Counted from the stretch's first letter, positions 33,572 through 42,587 are shown. The stretch: 64,000 nucleotides of DNA from Adhaeribacter terrigena (GCF_016623615.1 NZ_JAEHFX010000001.1:806001-870000); one strand, 5' to 3'. The notes: generated from the letters alone by a model not told the origin. Program-made: numbers and translations.

Positions 33572-34024
33572 TCATTCCCGGTTCTGGGAGTCGATGATGA
33601 TGGTTACCGGGCCGTCGTTTACCAGCGAAACTTTCATGTCGGCGCCGAATTCTCCGGTCTGAATGGGTTTGCCAAGGTCGGTTTGGAGTTGGGTTATGAA
33701 TTGCTCGTATAGTGGAATGGCAATGGCCGGCGGCGCAGCGTTAATGTACGAAGGGCGGTTTCCTTTTTTAGTATTGGCGAAAAGCGTAAACTGGCTGATG
33801 AGTAAAAGTTCACCCTTTACATCCAACACGCTTAAGTTCATTTTGTCGTCAGCATCTGAAAAAATACGCAACTGCACCAGCTTTTTCGAGGTCCAGATCA
33901 GGTCTTCGGTAGTATCGGAAGCTGTCAAGCCGGCCAATATCAATAAACCCTGACCGATCGCACCTTTAATCTGACCGTCAATTTTTACCGATGCTTCGCT
34001 CACGCGCTGAATAACTACCCGCAT
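33572..34024 (-). CDS. dtd: D-aminoacyl-tRNA deacylase
   Basis: Removes D-amino acids (and glycine from tRNA-Ala) mischarged on tRNA. The 150 residues are full length with the two family motifs: LISQFTLFA near residue 78 and the C-terminal NDGPVTIIID carrying the Gly-cisPro-like GPVT at about 138-141. MRVVIQRVSEASVKIDG is the standard N-terminus. It is soluble and cytoplasmic. Confidence 0.95.
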   Translation of the reverse strand: MRVVIQRVSEASVKIDGQIKGAIGQGLLILAGLTASDTTEDLIWTSKKLVQLRIFSDADDKMNLSVLDVKGELLLISQFTLFANTKKGNRPSYINAAPPAIAIPLYEQFITQLQTDLGKPIQTGEFGADMKVSLVNDGPVTIIIDSQNRE

Positions 34025-34100
34025 ATTTTTCTGAAATTATTCTTTTTTGCAAGTTAAGGTTTCCCGAAAAGAATGCCGCGTTCTGAAACGCAAATACCAT

Positions 34101-34138
34101 AAAAAAAAGTCAGCCTGAACGTTCAGGCTGACTTTTTT
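34101..34138. terminator. terminator of the FadL/SGNH operon
   Basis: Perfect 18-bp arms AAAAAAGTCAGCCTGAAC / GTTCAGGCTGACTTTTTT. Its AAAAAAGTC word also forms the end of the next dispersed element. Confidence 0.88.
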
Positions 34139-34161
34139 ACAATAAAACTATAGCGTTTTTT
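34131..34161 (-). repeat. 29-bp dispersed element, copy 24
   Basis: AAAAAACGCTATAG, TTTTATTGT, AAAAAAGTC on the minus strand. It starts at the stop codon of the SGNH-like gene and ends inside its terminator. Confidence 0.78.
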
Positions 34162-35524
34162 ACAGGCCCATGGCCGGATAATCGTTCACGTTAACTTCCG
34201 GGATCTTTGTTCCGAAACCAGAGAACTGCGGCGATTTTGGCAATACTTCCTGGTTCATTGCCTGGATGATCTTGTTGGCAACAATTGCCTGGCCGCGTGG
34301 CGTGAGGGTGAAATTATCGAGCGAGAAAACGCCGCCTTTTACCGGCGAAAGGTCGTATTTCACGCCGTTATAGATCACGCCGTTGCGCAGCGTACCAAAC
34401 AGCTGTTTCATATCGGCTACAATTACCATGTTGGCAAAAGCAGGATTCTTTACAATATCGGTGATCTTTACATTGTAGCGGTTCATGCGGGCCGTTAAAT
34501 GCTGAATTTCTTTGTAATTCAGTACTTCATCAGAATTCAGCGGATGTTGTTTGCTCAAACCATGCCCCTGCACGCCAATCGTAGTTCTGCCTTTCGGAGT
34601 GAGAATATCTTTAGCAACCACAACTACAGTGTCTACACCCTGGCTTGGTACATTCATGTTTTTCAGCACTTTTACCCAGATGGTTAAATTACTGTTGCCG
34701 GTTTGTTTGCGCAGATCGTCCTGAATTTTTACCAGGTCAGGCGCATAAGCAATCGGAAAATCTTCGTAAGAAGGCAGGTTCAGAATCACCCCTTTGCGTT
34801 CGGCTTTGCCGTTTGGCTGCCGCTTCGTCAGGTTATCGAGCAGGCTGTTCATCTCCGTAGTAAATTCAGCTTCTTCGGGAAGGGTACCGCAGGCGGCGCC
34901 ACTCATGATATAAGAGATCACGTCGCTCATGCCAAACCAGGCCGTAAAGAAAGTTGGGTTACTGGTACCGGCTACTTCCAGGTAACTGCGGTTATCGCTG
35001 GCGGGTAATATGCGTTCGAAATAAGGATTAAAGCCGGCTGTGTTCTGATTGGCTGAATTACCAAGGCCTGGCGTTTTAAGCTGCTTGATTTTAAGAGCCG
35101 GAACCCCAAAGTTCTGAACTTTTGCAAGATCACCGCCATAGGGTTTATTCAGGCTGGGCAGGCCAGTGCACTCTGCTAAAGTAAGTTTTACAAATTCTTC
35201 TGAATTCCGGATAGCCGGAGCCCCATTTTCCGAAGCAAGGGTCATCATGGGCGTGCCTTCGCCGGAAAAATACGGTTGTTCGAACGTGGCAGGTGCGCCG
35301 AATAAAGCAAATTGTTTAGCCAGAATAGCCGGGTAAGCATTTTGCTGGCTTTCGCGGGACAAGCCGCCGTTCATAAATCCAGCCGTAATATAATCGCCGT
35401 AGGCTACGTATCTGGTCAGGTTCAGGTCGGCGGAATTGGTATCGGGCGCTTCTATATCCGGCTGACAGGAAACTGCCAGAACTGATAATGCAAGGCCGGG
35501 AATTAAATATAAAAAACGTTTCAT
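34160..35524 (-). CDS. SGNH/GDSL-like outer-membrane lipoprotein lacking catalytic residues
   Basis: About 454 residues from ATG 35524; the open frame has a TTG three codons earlier. The lipobox is AVSC (Cys near 20). It resembles the Bacteroidota SGNH hydrolase lipoproteins that normally start YVxxGNSLTAGFxNGGL. Here the block reads YVAYGDYITAGFMNGGL, with Tyr where the nucleophilic Ser belongs. Near the C-terminus the usual DGVHLTPRG block reads LDNFTLTPRG, with Thr for His. It is probably a binding protein, not an esterase. The gene is 9 bp downstream of a FadL-type porin, suggesting a joint role with hydrophobic compounds. Confidence 0.75.
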   Translation of the reverse strand: MKRFLYLIPGLALSVLAVSCQPDIEAPDTNSADLNLTRYVAYGDYITAGFMNGGLSRESQQNAYPAILAKQFALFGAPATFEQPYFSGEGTPMMTLASENGAPAIRNSEEFVKLTLAECTGLPSLNKPYGGDLAKVQNFGVPALKIKQLKTPGLGNSANQNTAGFNPYFERILPASDNRSYLEVAGTSNPTFFTAWFGMSDVISYIMSGAACGTLPEEAEFTTEMNSLLDNLTKRQPNGKAERKGVILNLPSYEDFPIAYAPDLVKIQDDLRKQTGNSNLTIWVKVLKNMNVPSQGVDTVVVVAKDILTPKGRTTIGVQGHGLSKQHPLNSDEVLNYKEIQHLTARMNRYNVKITDIVKNPAFANMVIVADMKQLFGTLRNGVIYNGVKYDLSPVKGGVFSLDNFTLTPRGQAIVANKIIQAMNQEVLPKSPQFSGFGTKIPEVNVNDYPAMGL

Positions 35525-35533
35525 CTTCAGCAA

Positions 35534-36754
35534 TTAAAACTTGTAATTAAGGCCTAAACCTACACCATTTACCAGGGTACGGTATTTACCGGCCACATTT
35601 GCAACATTGGTTTTGGTAATATCAGTTACTGCGTTGCGTTCCGCCACTTTCTCAAACAGGTAAGCTGCATCGAGTTCAAAACGTTCCGAAAGTTTATAAG
35701 AAAGTCCGGCGGTTAAACCTATGCGGCTGCCGTCCGGCAATTCCGGCGAAATATATTCGTCGCGCACCGGGGTCTCGTCGTAGAAAAGACCGGCCCGGAA
35801 AGCCAGGTTGTCGCTGTGGCCATATTCGGTTCCCACCCGGAAAGCCATGGCATCTTCATATTTGCGGCCGGCCCGGCTGTCTGGCGTGGCAGCGTTTTCG
35901 AAGTTGAAGTTCAGCGAATCGTAGCTAGACCAGCCGGTGAGGTTAAATTCGAAAGCCACTAAAATTTTCTGATTAATGCGGTTGGTAAACCCAACGGAAA
36001 GGGTAGAAGGCAGCTCGAGGGTAGATTTGAAATTCTGGTTCGGGAACTGGCTGCTTAAGCTGGCCGGCACATTGGTGAAAGTGGCTTTTCCTTTGTCGAG
36101 GTTGAAATTTACGTTGGAACGGTAGGTAATGCCGAAGGAAAGTTCATCCTGGATCTTACCAAAAACGCCCGCATTAAAACCAAAGCCCGAAGCCGTACCG
36201 GTTAATTTGGCGTTGCTGTTAATTTCCCCGATCTGCCGGCGCACCAGCACATCGCCATAGGCATAAACCAGTCCGGCGCCGGCGCTGAAATTATCGGTAA
36301 TGCGGTAAGAAAGCGTAGGTTGCACGTAAAATGTTTTCAGGTTCACTTCCTGGCTCACCGAGCGGCCTTCCCAGTTATCTTCCCATTTCGTGCCAAGGCC
36401 GTAAGGGCTGTTCACGCTTAAACCCGCCGTTATTCTTTTGCTAACCGGAATGGCGGCGTACAGATAAGAAGGGAAAAATACCTGGCTTTCCATTTCGGAA
36501 ACAGTAGCCGTGTTGGCTGAAAGAAAGGTAGTTTTAGGCATCAGGAAGGTAGAGCCCACGCTGATGTAGCGACCTGAATCGAGCATGGACAAGGCACCGG
36601 GATTATAATAGGCCGCCGAGGCATCTTTGTTGTAAGCGCTGAACGCACCGCCCATACCAAGAGCCTTCTGCCCCTGCGTATTTACCTGGAAACCACCGGC
36701 CTGAGCCAGCATGGCTGCCGAAAGCAGGTAAATTGATAATAAAGTTTTCTTCAT
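35534..36754 (-). CDS. OmpP1/FadL-family outer-membrane transporter
   Basis: About 406 residues from ATG 36754; an in-frame TTG six codons upstream is rejected because MKKTLLSIYLLSAAMLAQAG is a clean signal peptide. The N-terminus after cleavage, GGFQVNTQGQKALGMGGAF, then AAYYNPGALSML, is the hallmark of FadL/TodX porins, followed by a 14-strand-type barrel ending in a final aromatic residue. It should let long-chain fatty acids or other hydrophobic molecules cross the outer membrane. It is first in an operon with the SGNH-like lipoprotein. Confidence 0.9.
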   Translation of the reverse strand: MKKTLLSIYLLSAAMLAQAGGFQVNTQGQKALGMGGAFSAYNKDASAAYYNPGALSMLDSGRYISVGSTFLMPKTTFLSANTATVSEMESQVFFPSYLYAAIPVSKRITAGLSVNSPYGLGTKWEDNWEGRSVSQEVNLKTFYVQPTLSYRITDNFSAGAGLVYAYGDVLVRRQIGEINSNAKLTGTASGFGFNAGVFGKIQDELSFGITYRSNVNFNLDKGKATFTNVPASLSSQFPNQNFKSTLELPSTLSVGFTNRINQKILVAFEFNLTGWSSYDSLNFNFENAATPDSRAGRKYEDAMAFRVGTEYGHSDNLAFRAGLFYDETPVRDEYISPELPDGSRIGLTAGLSYKLSERFELDAAYLFEKVAERNAVTDITKTNVANVAGKYRTLVNGVGLGLNYKF

Positions 36755-36913
36755 TTGTTCGAGTAAACGCAATTTGGCGCAAAGTTACGAAACCCTGCGC
36801 GAAACCTTAGCACTTTCCGTTATTTTATTGTTATCTGCCTGGGGCATTCAGGAAGATTCTGAGAGGATTCTGAAAGAAGTTCGGCAAATATGATCGTGCA
36901 AAATGCGGCAGGC

Positions 36914-36942
36914 ACTTTTTGTGGTTAAAACCCTACCATTTT
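36914..36942 (-). repeat. 29-bp dispersed element, copy 25
   Basis: AAAATGGTAGGG, TTTTAACCAC, AAAAAGT on the minus strand; TG replaces CG in the core. Confidence 0.7.
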
Positions 36943-37120
36943 CGAGCTTAAAACGTTCCTAACGGAAGCTATTCTTTTGAATTTAATTGTTGGTGCGAGC
37001 TTGCCACTCTTTCCTGTCTTTGTTCAAGCAAATGAGCTACCGGGCGCACCGGTGAATTTTAATTGGATTTTCAGCAAATTCTTTGCTGTATAATTTATAA
37101 TACTGGATTTCAGGGATTAG

Positions 37121-37151
37121 AAAAATGCTATGCATTCAGGCTTAAAAAGTG
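37121..37151 (+). repeat. 29-bp dispersed element, copy 26
   Basis: AAAAATGCTATGC, ATTCAGGCTT, AAAAAGTGC; TG replaces CG in the core. Confidence 0.7.
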
Positions 37152-37185
37152 CTGAAGCATTCCGTTTGAGCAATCAAAAAAAAGA

Positions 37186-37728
37186 TCAGAAATCGCTTTT
37201 ATCGTACCACGAACGCATTTTCCAGTTATCGTTGCGGTTTTTGCGGGTGAGTACAATGCGGGCTGAACCTACCCCGCGGTAAATGGTGGCGTCATCCTGG
37301 TTAATGGTAAGGTTGAAGGCGCGTTCGGCAATGGCTACGGTGTCGGAAATGGCGGTATCGGCTAAAATATACTGGTTCCATTGCAGGGAAGTGGCGCGCA
37401 CCCCCCGGAAAAGCTTGTAGGTGGTGCTCATTTCCACGTCGCGGGGCCAGCTTACTTCGGTGTTGTTGGTAAAATCGAAATACGTGAACCGGAAATCGGG
37501 CGCTACGATCTGGCCATATAAAGTAGAGTCGCGGAGCTGGTAGGAATTGCGGAACCACTCGAAAAACCCGTTCACGGTTTTACGGTCACCCAGCAGTTTG
37601 TTCGGGTCGGTTACGGCATCGTCGAGTTCCGGGGCAAAAGGGTTGCAGGCCGCCAGCGAAGCGACCAGAACCAGCGGTAAAAGCCGGGTCAGCGCGCAAT
37701 AAAATGTTTTTTCAGATCGCTCCAGCAT
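37186..37728 (-). CDS. lipoprotein of unknown function (paralogue 2)
   Basis: 180 residues with lipobox SLAAC (Cys near 28). The mature part begins with a helix (VNGFFEWFRNSYQLRDSTLYGQIVAPDF split by turns) and ends in RIVLTRKNRNDNWKMRSWYD, a helix-plus-sheet pattern like the NTF2/SnoaL fold. The same layout, ending RLVLTRKNNEWLIAKWED, is present in the upstream neighbour, so the two are tandem paralogues. The start codon lies 40 bp inside the upstream gene. Confidence 0.7.
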   Translation of the reverse strand: MLERSEKTFYCALTRLLPLVLVASLAACNPFAPELDDAVTDPNKLLGDRKTVNGFFEWFRNSYQLRDSTLYGQIVAPDFRFTYFDFTNNTEVSWPRDVEMSTTYKLFRGVRATSLQWNQYILADTAISDTVAIAERAFNLTINQDDATIYRGVGSARIVLTRKNRNDNWKMRSWYDKSDF

Positions 37729-38252
37729 GCCTGGTTTTCCCGGTTATCTTCCCATTTGGCAATAAGCCACTCGTTATTTTTTCGCGTAAGGACCAGCCGC
37801 ATGGTGCCCGTAAAATCGTGAGGCTTGAGGGTGGTATCGGTGTGCGAAGTACGTAATTTATAAGAAAAAAACTGTTCCAGCGAATCGGCCCGGAAAAAAT
37901 TCTCACGCGTTTTGGTCAGGTCCAGCAAATTCAGGGCATTGCCGGCAGATTTGTTTTTCAGGCTGTTGAAGTAATCGCGTTCTTCGGCCGCAGTCCAGTT
38001 TTCAAATAAAGCGGTGTTGGCGCCCGCCGTGGCCGGATCGGCTTTGAACCGGAAACCGGGCGTAAAGCAGCGACTGTAAACGGAAATATTCAGGGTGCGT
38101 ACGGCTTTGGAAAAATTGTCGGTTAAAATATCGGGCTGGGTAGGCGGGGTCCATTCGCTTATGGCATCGGGTTTTTCGGGCTCGCGCACGTTAAAGCAGC
38201 CGCCGCAAAGCACTACAAGCAGCAAGAGCCAAACCACAGACCACTTTTGCAT
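37689..38252 (-). CDS. lipoprotein of unknown function (paralogue 1)
   Basis: About 187 residues from ATG 38252 (the frame reaches a TTG nine codons upstream). Signal MQKWSVVWLLLLVVLCGGC with Cys at 19. The mature domain has the same helix-then-sheet order as the next gene, with FSKAVRTLNISVYSRCFTPGFRF near the front and the RLVLTRKNNEWLIAKWED block near the end. Two mature Cys residues are present. It overlaps the start of paralogue 2 by 40 bp, so translation is coupled. Confidence 0.7.
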   Translation of the reverse strand: MQKWSVVWLLLLVVLCGGCFNVREPEKPDAISEWTPPTQPDILTDNFSKAVRTLNISVYSRCFTPGFRFKADPATAGANTALFENWTAAEERDYFNSLKNKSAGNALNLLDLTKTRENFFRADSLEQFFSYKLRTSHTDTTLKPHDFTGTMRLVLTRKNNEWLIAKWEDNRENQACWSDLKKHFIAR

Positions 38253-38301
38253 AAAAAGATAATTTCTATAAAAATACAAAGAATACCTGAAGCTGCCAAA
38301 C

Positions 38302-38331
38302 TACTTTTCCGGCCCCAAACCCTACCGTTTT
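38302..38331 (-). repeat. 29-bp dispersed element, copy 27
   Basis: AAAACGGTAGGG, TTTGGGGCCGG, AAAAGTAG on the minus strand, in the divergent region before the next gene. Confidence 0.75.
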
Positions 38332-38389
38332 GCAGCAGTTTCGGGTTTGCTGCGTAAAAGTGGAGCGGGCAGTCAGGCGGGTTAAAAGC

Positions 38390-38419
38390 TTTGCGGCGGA
38401 GAAAATTTAGTTATTTTTG
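38390..38419 (+). promoter_or_regulatory. candidate promoter of the propeller-protein gene
   Basis: TTTG (38390-38393), 18 bases, then TATTTTTG (38412-38419): both Bacteroidota boxes match in full. The ATG follows 18 bp later. Confidence 0.6.
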
Positions 38420-38437
38420 CCCTTCACCTTTTTGCGC

Positions 38438-41173
38438 ATGCCGAAGAAATATATTTTTTATTTGGTGGGATTGCTGCTGCTGGCCGGACTCGGTTATTAC
38501 GGTTTCAGTAAATGGACCGAGGCCCGCGAAAAAGTAGACCTCTGGACGCTGGTGCCCGACGATGCGGTTTTCGTGATAGAAAGTGGTAACCACGCCGATA
38601 TGGTAGACCGCCTGAAACGCACCCAGATCTGGGAATCGCTTTCGGAAGTTACGTATTTGCGCCGCCTGGAAGAAAACCTGGTGCTGGTAGACAGCCTGGC
38701 CGATAACCGCGAAACGCTATTTAAATTTCTGGGCGATAAAAAAGTGCTGAGCTCGGTGCATGTAACGGGTAAAAGCGATTTCGAACTGGTTTTTTACCTC
38801 CCGATCAGCACCGTAAAAGAGCACCGCTACATGCGCACGCTGGTAGAGAACCTGGAAAAGAACGGGCAGTTCGAGCACACCACAGATCAATATCAGGGTA
38901 CAACCATCACTTCATTCAGAAACCAGGCAAACCGCCAGAGCCTTTCGTATTTTACGTATCGCAACAATCTGATCCTGAGTTCTTCGCCGGCTTTGCTCGA
39001 AGGCATTGTGCGCAGGATCAAGCGGAAGCAATTCGTTTCGGTGGCTGCCGATTTTAAGAATATCAATTACCTGAACCAGGAAAAAGTTTACGCCAACGTA
39101 TTCATTAATTACCGCAACCTGCCGCCTTTTCTCAATCTTTTTGTGAAGCCGGAACTGCAGCCCGACCTGGAATATCTGTGTGGCCTGAGCCGCAACAGCA
39201 TGCTGGAGTTCAGGCTCGAAAACAACAAACTTTTCCTGAACGGTTTTTCTAACCCCGAAACGCTGAGCCAGACTTTTTTTGAGCACCTTTCGGGCCAGAA
39301 GCCCAAACCCATGGCTTTGGAGCAGCTTGTGTCTAACCGGGTAGCTTTTTTCATGCATTTCGGGCTCGATAAGGCAGCCCGGCTCCGCCAGTATAAAGGT
39401 GCCAAACTGCCGGAATTGTTGCCGGAATATAAAGCGCAGACCGATACGCTTGCCCAATTATTTGGCGGTGAATTAGGGCTGGCTTATCTGCAAACATTTA
39501 ACCCCAATACTTCGCCGGAGAAAGTTATTTTTGCCCAGACCAGTGCACCGGCCCATGTTTTAAAACGCCTCAATGCCCTGGCCCTGGATATAAACCTGCT
39601 AAACAAAACGGTACCTTATAAAGAACAAAAAGGCAGTTATGTGATCCGGATGGTGCCGGTTAAAGATTTTCCGCAACGCCTTTTCGGGCGGCTTTTCCGG
39701 GGTTTCGGGCAATGCTATTTTGTAGACGTGCAGCAATATATCGTTTTTGCCGATAACCCCGCGGCGCTGCGCAGTGTGCTCAACGATATTGAAGCCGGCA
39801 ACGTGTGGGGCAAATCGGTGGCACAAAAAGCTTTTCTGGAGGAAACCCAGCACGAAACCAATTTCAGCGTTTTTCTGAATTCGGAGAACGCCTGGCCCAT
39901 GCTGAGCCGCTACGTAAACACCGATAAACGCGAAAGCCTGCTGCGCAACGAAAACCTGATCAAAGATTTTAACCAGTTCAGTTTGCAGTTCAGCCAGGTA
40001 GAGAAACAGTATTATACCACTATTTTACTCCGGCAGCAAGATGCGCTGGCCATTGAGGACCTGCAGGCCGATACCTTCGAAATTGAAAAAACCATCCCTT
40101 TCCGTAGTAAGCTTATTGCAGGCCCTTTTGCGGTGCGCAGCCCGTTGAACCGCGGCCTGGAAATGATGGTGCAGGACTCGGGTTCGGTATTACACAACGT
40201 TTCGTACGAAGGCCGCATTACCTGGTCCGATACCCTGAACGAAGCTATAAAAGGAGAAATTCTGCAGGCGCCTTTTGGTTCGGATGGCAAAACCAAATAC
40301 CTGTTTGCCACTTCCCACAAAATTCACTGCCTGGACCGGAATGGGAAGGATGTTGAAAATTTCCCGTATTTTCTGCCCGATTCACTGCATTTGCAACGCC
40401 TTACCATTTTAGATTTTAATAAGAACGGCGACCATAAATTACTGGTAGATGATGAACTGGGGAATCTGTTCATGTTCAACGAAACCGGTGACCTGCTGCC
40501 GGGCTGGGAACCGCGCAGCCTCGATAGCCGCCTGGCAGTTGCGCCGCAGTATTTTAGGGTGGGCAGCAAAAATGTGATTGTGGTGGTGCTTGAAAACGGG
40601 CTGGTATATGCCCTGGATGAAGCAGGTGAAACGTATCCGGGCTTTCCTTTCAGCGTGCGGGCTAGCGTGCGTTCCGGCATGTTCGGGAAACCGGGCAGCA
40701 ACCTGCAAAAATCGGAAATGACGCTGGTAACTTTGCGCGGCGAAGTAATAACCTTTAACCTGGCCGGCGAGATTCTGAAACGCCACCAACTGGTGCGGCC
40801 TGACCGTAATGCCACCTTTGAACTGATTCCGGAAAACGCCGGGAAATCGTACCTGATCGCGCGGCAGAGCCTGGGGCGGGTAACGTTGCTAAGCCCTGAT
40901 TTTAAATTGTTGCTGGAGCGGAACTTCTTTACTTCGTCGCGCAAAATTGTGCAGTATTACCTGTTTGGCGGCGATAATGTTGTGTACGTAATTACCGAAA
41001 CAGGCCCGCAGAAAACTTATCTTTTCGATGTAAAGGCGCAGCCGATCGGAAACCGCGTGATCGAGAACCGCAGCCCGGTAAAGTTGTTTTACAACGATAT
41101 TACCCGCGAGTTCCAACTTTACAAGATATTCGGCCGCGAACTGAAAAAAATAACCCTCGAACGCAAGAATTAA
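38438..41173 (+). CDS. membrane-anchored protein with DUF3352-like region and C-terminal beta-propeller
   Basis: 911 residues from ATG 38438 (an in-frame TTG seven codons before is inside the promoter and is rejected). An N-terminal anchor (KYIFYLVGLLLLAGLGYYG) is followed by a large domain beginning VPDDAVFVIESGN, the pattern of DUF3352-type proteins. The C-terminal 330 residues are propeller-like blades (LLVDDELGNLFMFNETGDLLPGW-type repeats with Asp/Asn-Gly turns; VYALDEAGETYPGF). It is exported and periplasm-facing. Function is unknown; propellers of this kind bind proteins or cell-wall material. Confidence 0.78.
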   Translation: MPKKYIFYLVGLLLLAGLGYYGFSKWTEAREKVDLWTLVPDDAVFVIESGNHADMVDRLKRTQIWESLSEVTYLRRLEENLVLVDSLADNRETLFKFLGDKKVLSSVHVTGKSDFELVFYLPISTVKEHRYMRTLVENLEKNGQFEHTTDQYQGTTITSFRNQANRQSLSYFTYRNNLILSSSPALLEGIVRRIKRKQFVSVAADFKNINYLNQEKVYANVFINYRNLPPFLNLFVKPELQPDLEYLCGLSRNSMLEFRLENNKLFLNGFSNPETLSQTFFEHLSGQKPKPMALEQLVSNRVAFFMHFGLDKAARLRQYKGAKLPELLPEYKAQTDTLAQLFGGELGLAYLQTFNPNTSPEKVIFAQTSAPAHVLKRLNALALDINLLNKTVPYKEQKGSYVIRMVPVKDFPQRLFGRLFRGFGQCYFVDVQQYIVFADNPAALRSVLNDIEAGNVWGKSVAQKAFLEETQHETNFSVFLNSENAWPMLSRYVNTDKRESLLRNENLIKDFNQFSLQFSQVEKQYYTTILLRQQDALAIEDLQADTFEIEKTIPFRSKLIAGPFAVRSPLNRGLEMMVQDSGSVLHNVSYEGRITWSDTLNEAIKGEILQAPFGSDGKTKYLFATSHKIHCLDRNGKDVENFPYFLPDSLHLQRLTILDFNKNGDHKLLVDDELGNLFMFNETGDLLPGWEPRSLDSRLAVAPQYFRVGSKNVIVVVLENGLVYALDEAGETYPGFPFSVRASVRSGMFGKPGSNLQKSEMTLVTLRGEVITFNLAGEILKRHQLVRPDRNATFELIPENAGKSYLIARQSLGRVTLLSPDFKLLLERNFFTSSRKIVQYYLFGGDNVVYVITETGPQKTYLFDVKAQPIGNRVIENRSPVKLFYNDITREFQLYKIFGRELKKITLERKN

Positions 41174-41177
41174 CCCT

Positions 41178-41205
41178 GAGTTTTTCAGCTGAAAAGCATA
41201 GCGTT
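41178..41205 (-). repeat. 29-bp dispersed element, copy 28
   Basis: AAACGCTATGC, TTTTCAGCTG, AAAAACTC on the minus strand, 5 bp past the preceding stop codon. It is nearly the exact inverse of copy 29, 130 bp away. Confidence 0.8.
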
Positions 41206-41335
41206 TGTTGCCGGTTTTATAAAGTCGCTATGGTTTTCCCAGACTTCAGGCAGTGCGGTACAAACCGAAGTAATCTCATTTTTGAGCAAATAATTTTATT
41301 GGATTTTCCGCTGGAAAAAGAGTTGTGTAGTGCTG

Positions 41336-41364
41336 AAAAACGGTATGCTTTCAGCTGAAAAACT
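41336..41364 (+). repeat. 29-bp dispersed element, copy 29
   Basis: AAAAACGGTATGC, TTTCAGCTG, AAAAACTC. It shares even the variable middle with copy 28. Confidence 0.8.
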
Positions 41365-41377
41365 CCCGAGTCGGTAT

Positions 41378-42487
41378 TTATTTGAACCAGCCTTTCCGGT
41401 AGAAAAAATAGATCTGGCCCAGGATCAAAGCACCCATTAAAAATAGCAGCGTTATGTAACCGTACGGCTGGTAAAGTTCCGGCATGTTCAGGTAATTAAT
41501 GCTGCCGTCCGGGTTTTCGCGCGAGAAGTTCATGCCGTAAATGCCTACAATAAAACTGAGCGGAATGAAGATACTCGAAATAATGGTAAGTACTTTCATG
41601 ATCTCGTTCATGCGGTTGTTGATGTTCGATAAATAAAGTTCTACCAAACTGCCCGACATCTCTTTGTAATTTTCTACCAGGTCTATGATCTGCACCGAAT
41701 GGTCGTAGGTATCGCGGAAATAGATCTTCAGGTCATCCGGAATTACTTCGGGCGATGATCGCAGCAGTTCGCTTATTTTGTCGCGTTCGGGCCAGATGAT
41801 GCGGCGCAACTTTACAATTTCCCGCTTTACCGACAGGATCCGGCTCAGAATTTCTTTTTTCGGCTGTTTGAACAAACAATCTTCCAGTTCATCGAGGTAG
41901 TCGCTCATTTCGGCCAGCACCGGGAAATAGTGGTCCAGCACCACGTCCATGATCGCGTAAGCCATGTAAACAACCGGCCTTTTCCGGATAATGCCTTTTC
42001 CACCCCGAATGCGCAAACGCAGCGGATTGAGGCAATCTTCGTAATCGCTCTGAAAGGTAAGTACGTAGTTGGGGCCGGTAAAAATGCTGAGCTGATCGTC
42101 GTCTATTAATTTTTTGGGAGTAAAAGTAACCATCCGCGAGATCATGAAAAGCGAGCCGCTTTCTTCTTCCACTTTGGGCCGCTGGTAATCACTGATCACG
42201 TCTTCGAGCTGCAGCGGGTGGATGTTGAAATCGCGGGCAATGTTTTCCAGAATTTCCAGGTTGCCGTAGCCGCGCACATCGAGCCAATGGCGCTGGTGCG
42301 GGCGTTGCTGCATGTAGGCAAAAAGTTCGTCGTAGCTTTCGTATTCTTTTTCTACCAGTTCAAATTCGTCGAATGAGATCAGGAACAAGCGGGTATCGAA
42401 CGCGTTTTCGGGCCGGAAAAGGAAGCCTGGTTTTTGCCCGACTTTGGTGCTGATTTTGTTTTGCTGCAGAATGCGCGGTTTTACCAT
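41378..42487 (-). CDS. corA: CorA-family magnesium/cobalt transporter
   Basis: 369 residues. The cytoplasmic funnel occupies the first 300 residues. The two C-terminal spans are present: IISSIFIPLSFIVGIYGMNF, ending in the selectivity motif YGMN, and YITLLFLMGALILGQIYFFY, followed by a basic tail. It forms a pentameric Mg2+ channel in the inner membrane. The start codon lies inside a degenerate dispersed element, so residues 1-4 (MVKP) come from it. Confidence 0.95.
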   Translation of the reverse strand: MVKPRILQQNKISTKVGQKPGFLFRPENAFDTRLFLISFDEFELVEKEYESYDELFAYMQQRPHQRHWLDVRGYGNLEILENIARDFNIHPLQLEDVISDYQRPKVEEESGSLFMISRMVTFTPKKLIDDDQLSIFTGPNYVLTFQSDYEDCLNPLRLRIRGGKGIIRKRPVVYMAYAIMDVVLDHYFPVLAEMSDYLDELEDCLFKQPKKEILSRILSVKREIVKLRRIIWPERDKISELLRSSPEVIPDDLKIYFRDTYDHSVQIIDLVENYKEMSGSLVELYLSNINNRMNEIMKVLTIISSIFIPLSFIVGIYGMNFSRENPDGSINYLNMPELYQPYGYITLLFLMGALILGQIYFFYRKGWFK

Positions 42488-42504
42488 AAAAAAGGATACC
42501 GTTT
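42478..42504 (-). repeat. 29-bp dispersed element over the corA start codon (degenerate)
   Basis: AAACGGTATCC, TTTTTTATGG, TAAAACC on the minus strand. The corA ATG falls within it. Confidence 0.5.
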
Positions 42505-42537
42505 AAAAAGGAAACGCCTGGATAAACCGGCCGTTTA

Positions 42538-42566
42538 TAGTTTTTGGGTTTAGAAAGATAGCGTTT
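42538..42566 (-). repeat. 29-bp dispersed element, copy 30
   Basis: AAAACGCTATCT, TTCTAAACCC, AAAAACT on the minus strand, 20 bp past the YigZ-gene stop in the direction of corA's upstream region. Confidence 0.72.
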
Positions 42567-42587
42567 TCAGCCCGATTTAGTTACAAA

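Larger units (their letters stand above)
36755..37185. other. 431-bp spacer with two dispersed elements
   Basis: No gene. A -7-like TAACTTTG word for the FadL gene lies at 36780-36787 on the minus strand, about 26 bp before its ATG, but the -33 box is poor. The rest is featureless apart from the two elements. Confidence 0.6.

Noticed and set aside
40324-40944. 206-codon minus-strand frame opposite the propeller protein
   Set aside because: Antisense shadow, rich in Arg/Ser, with no recognisable domain.
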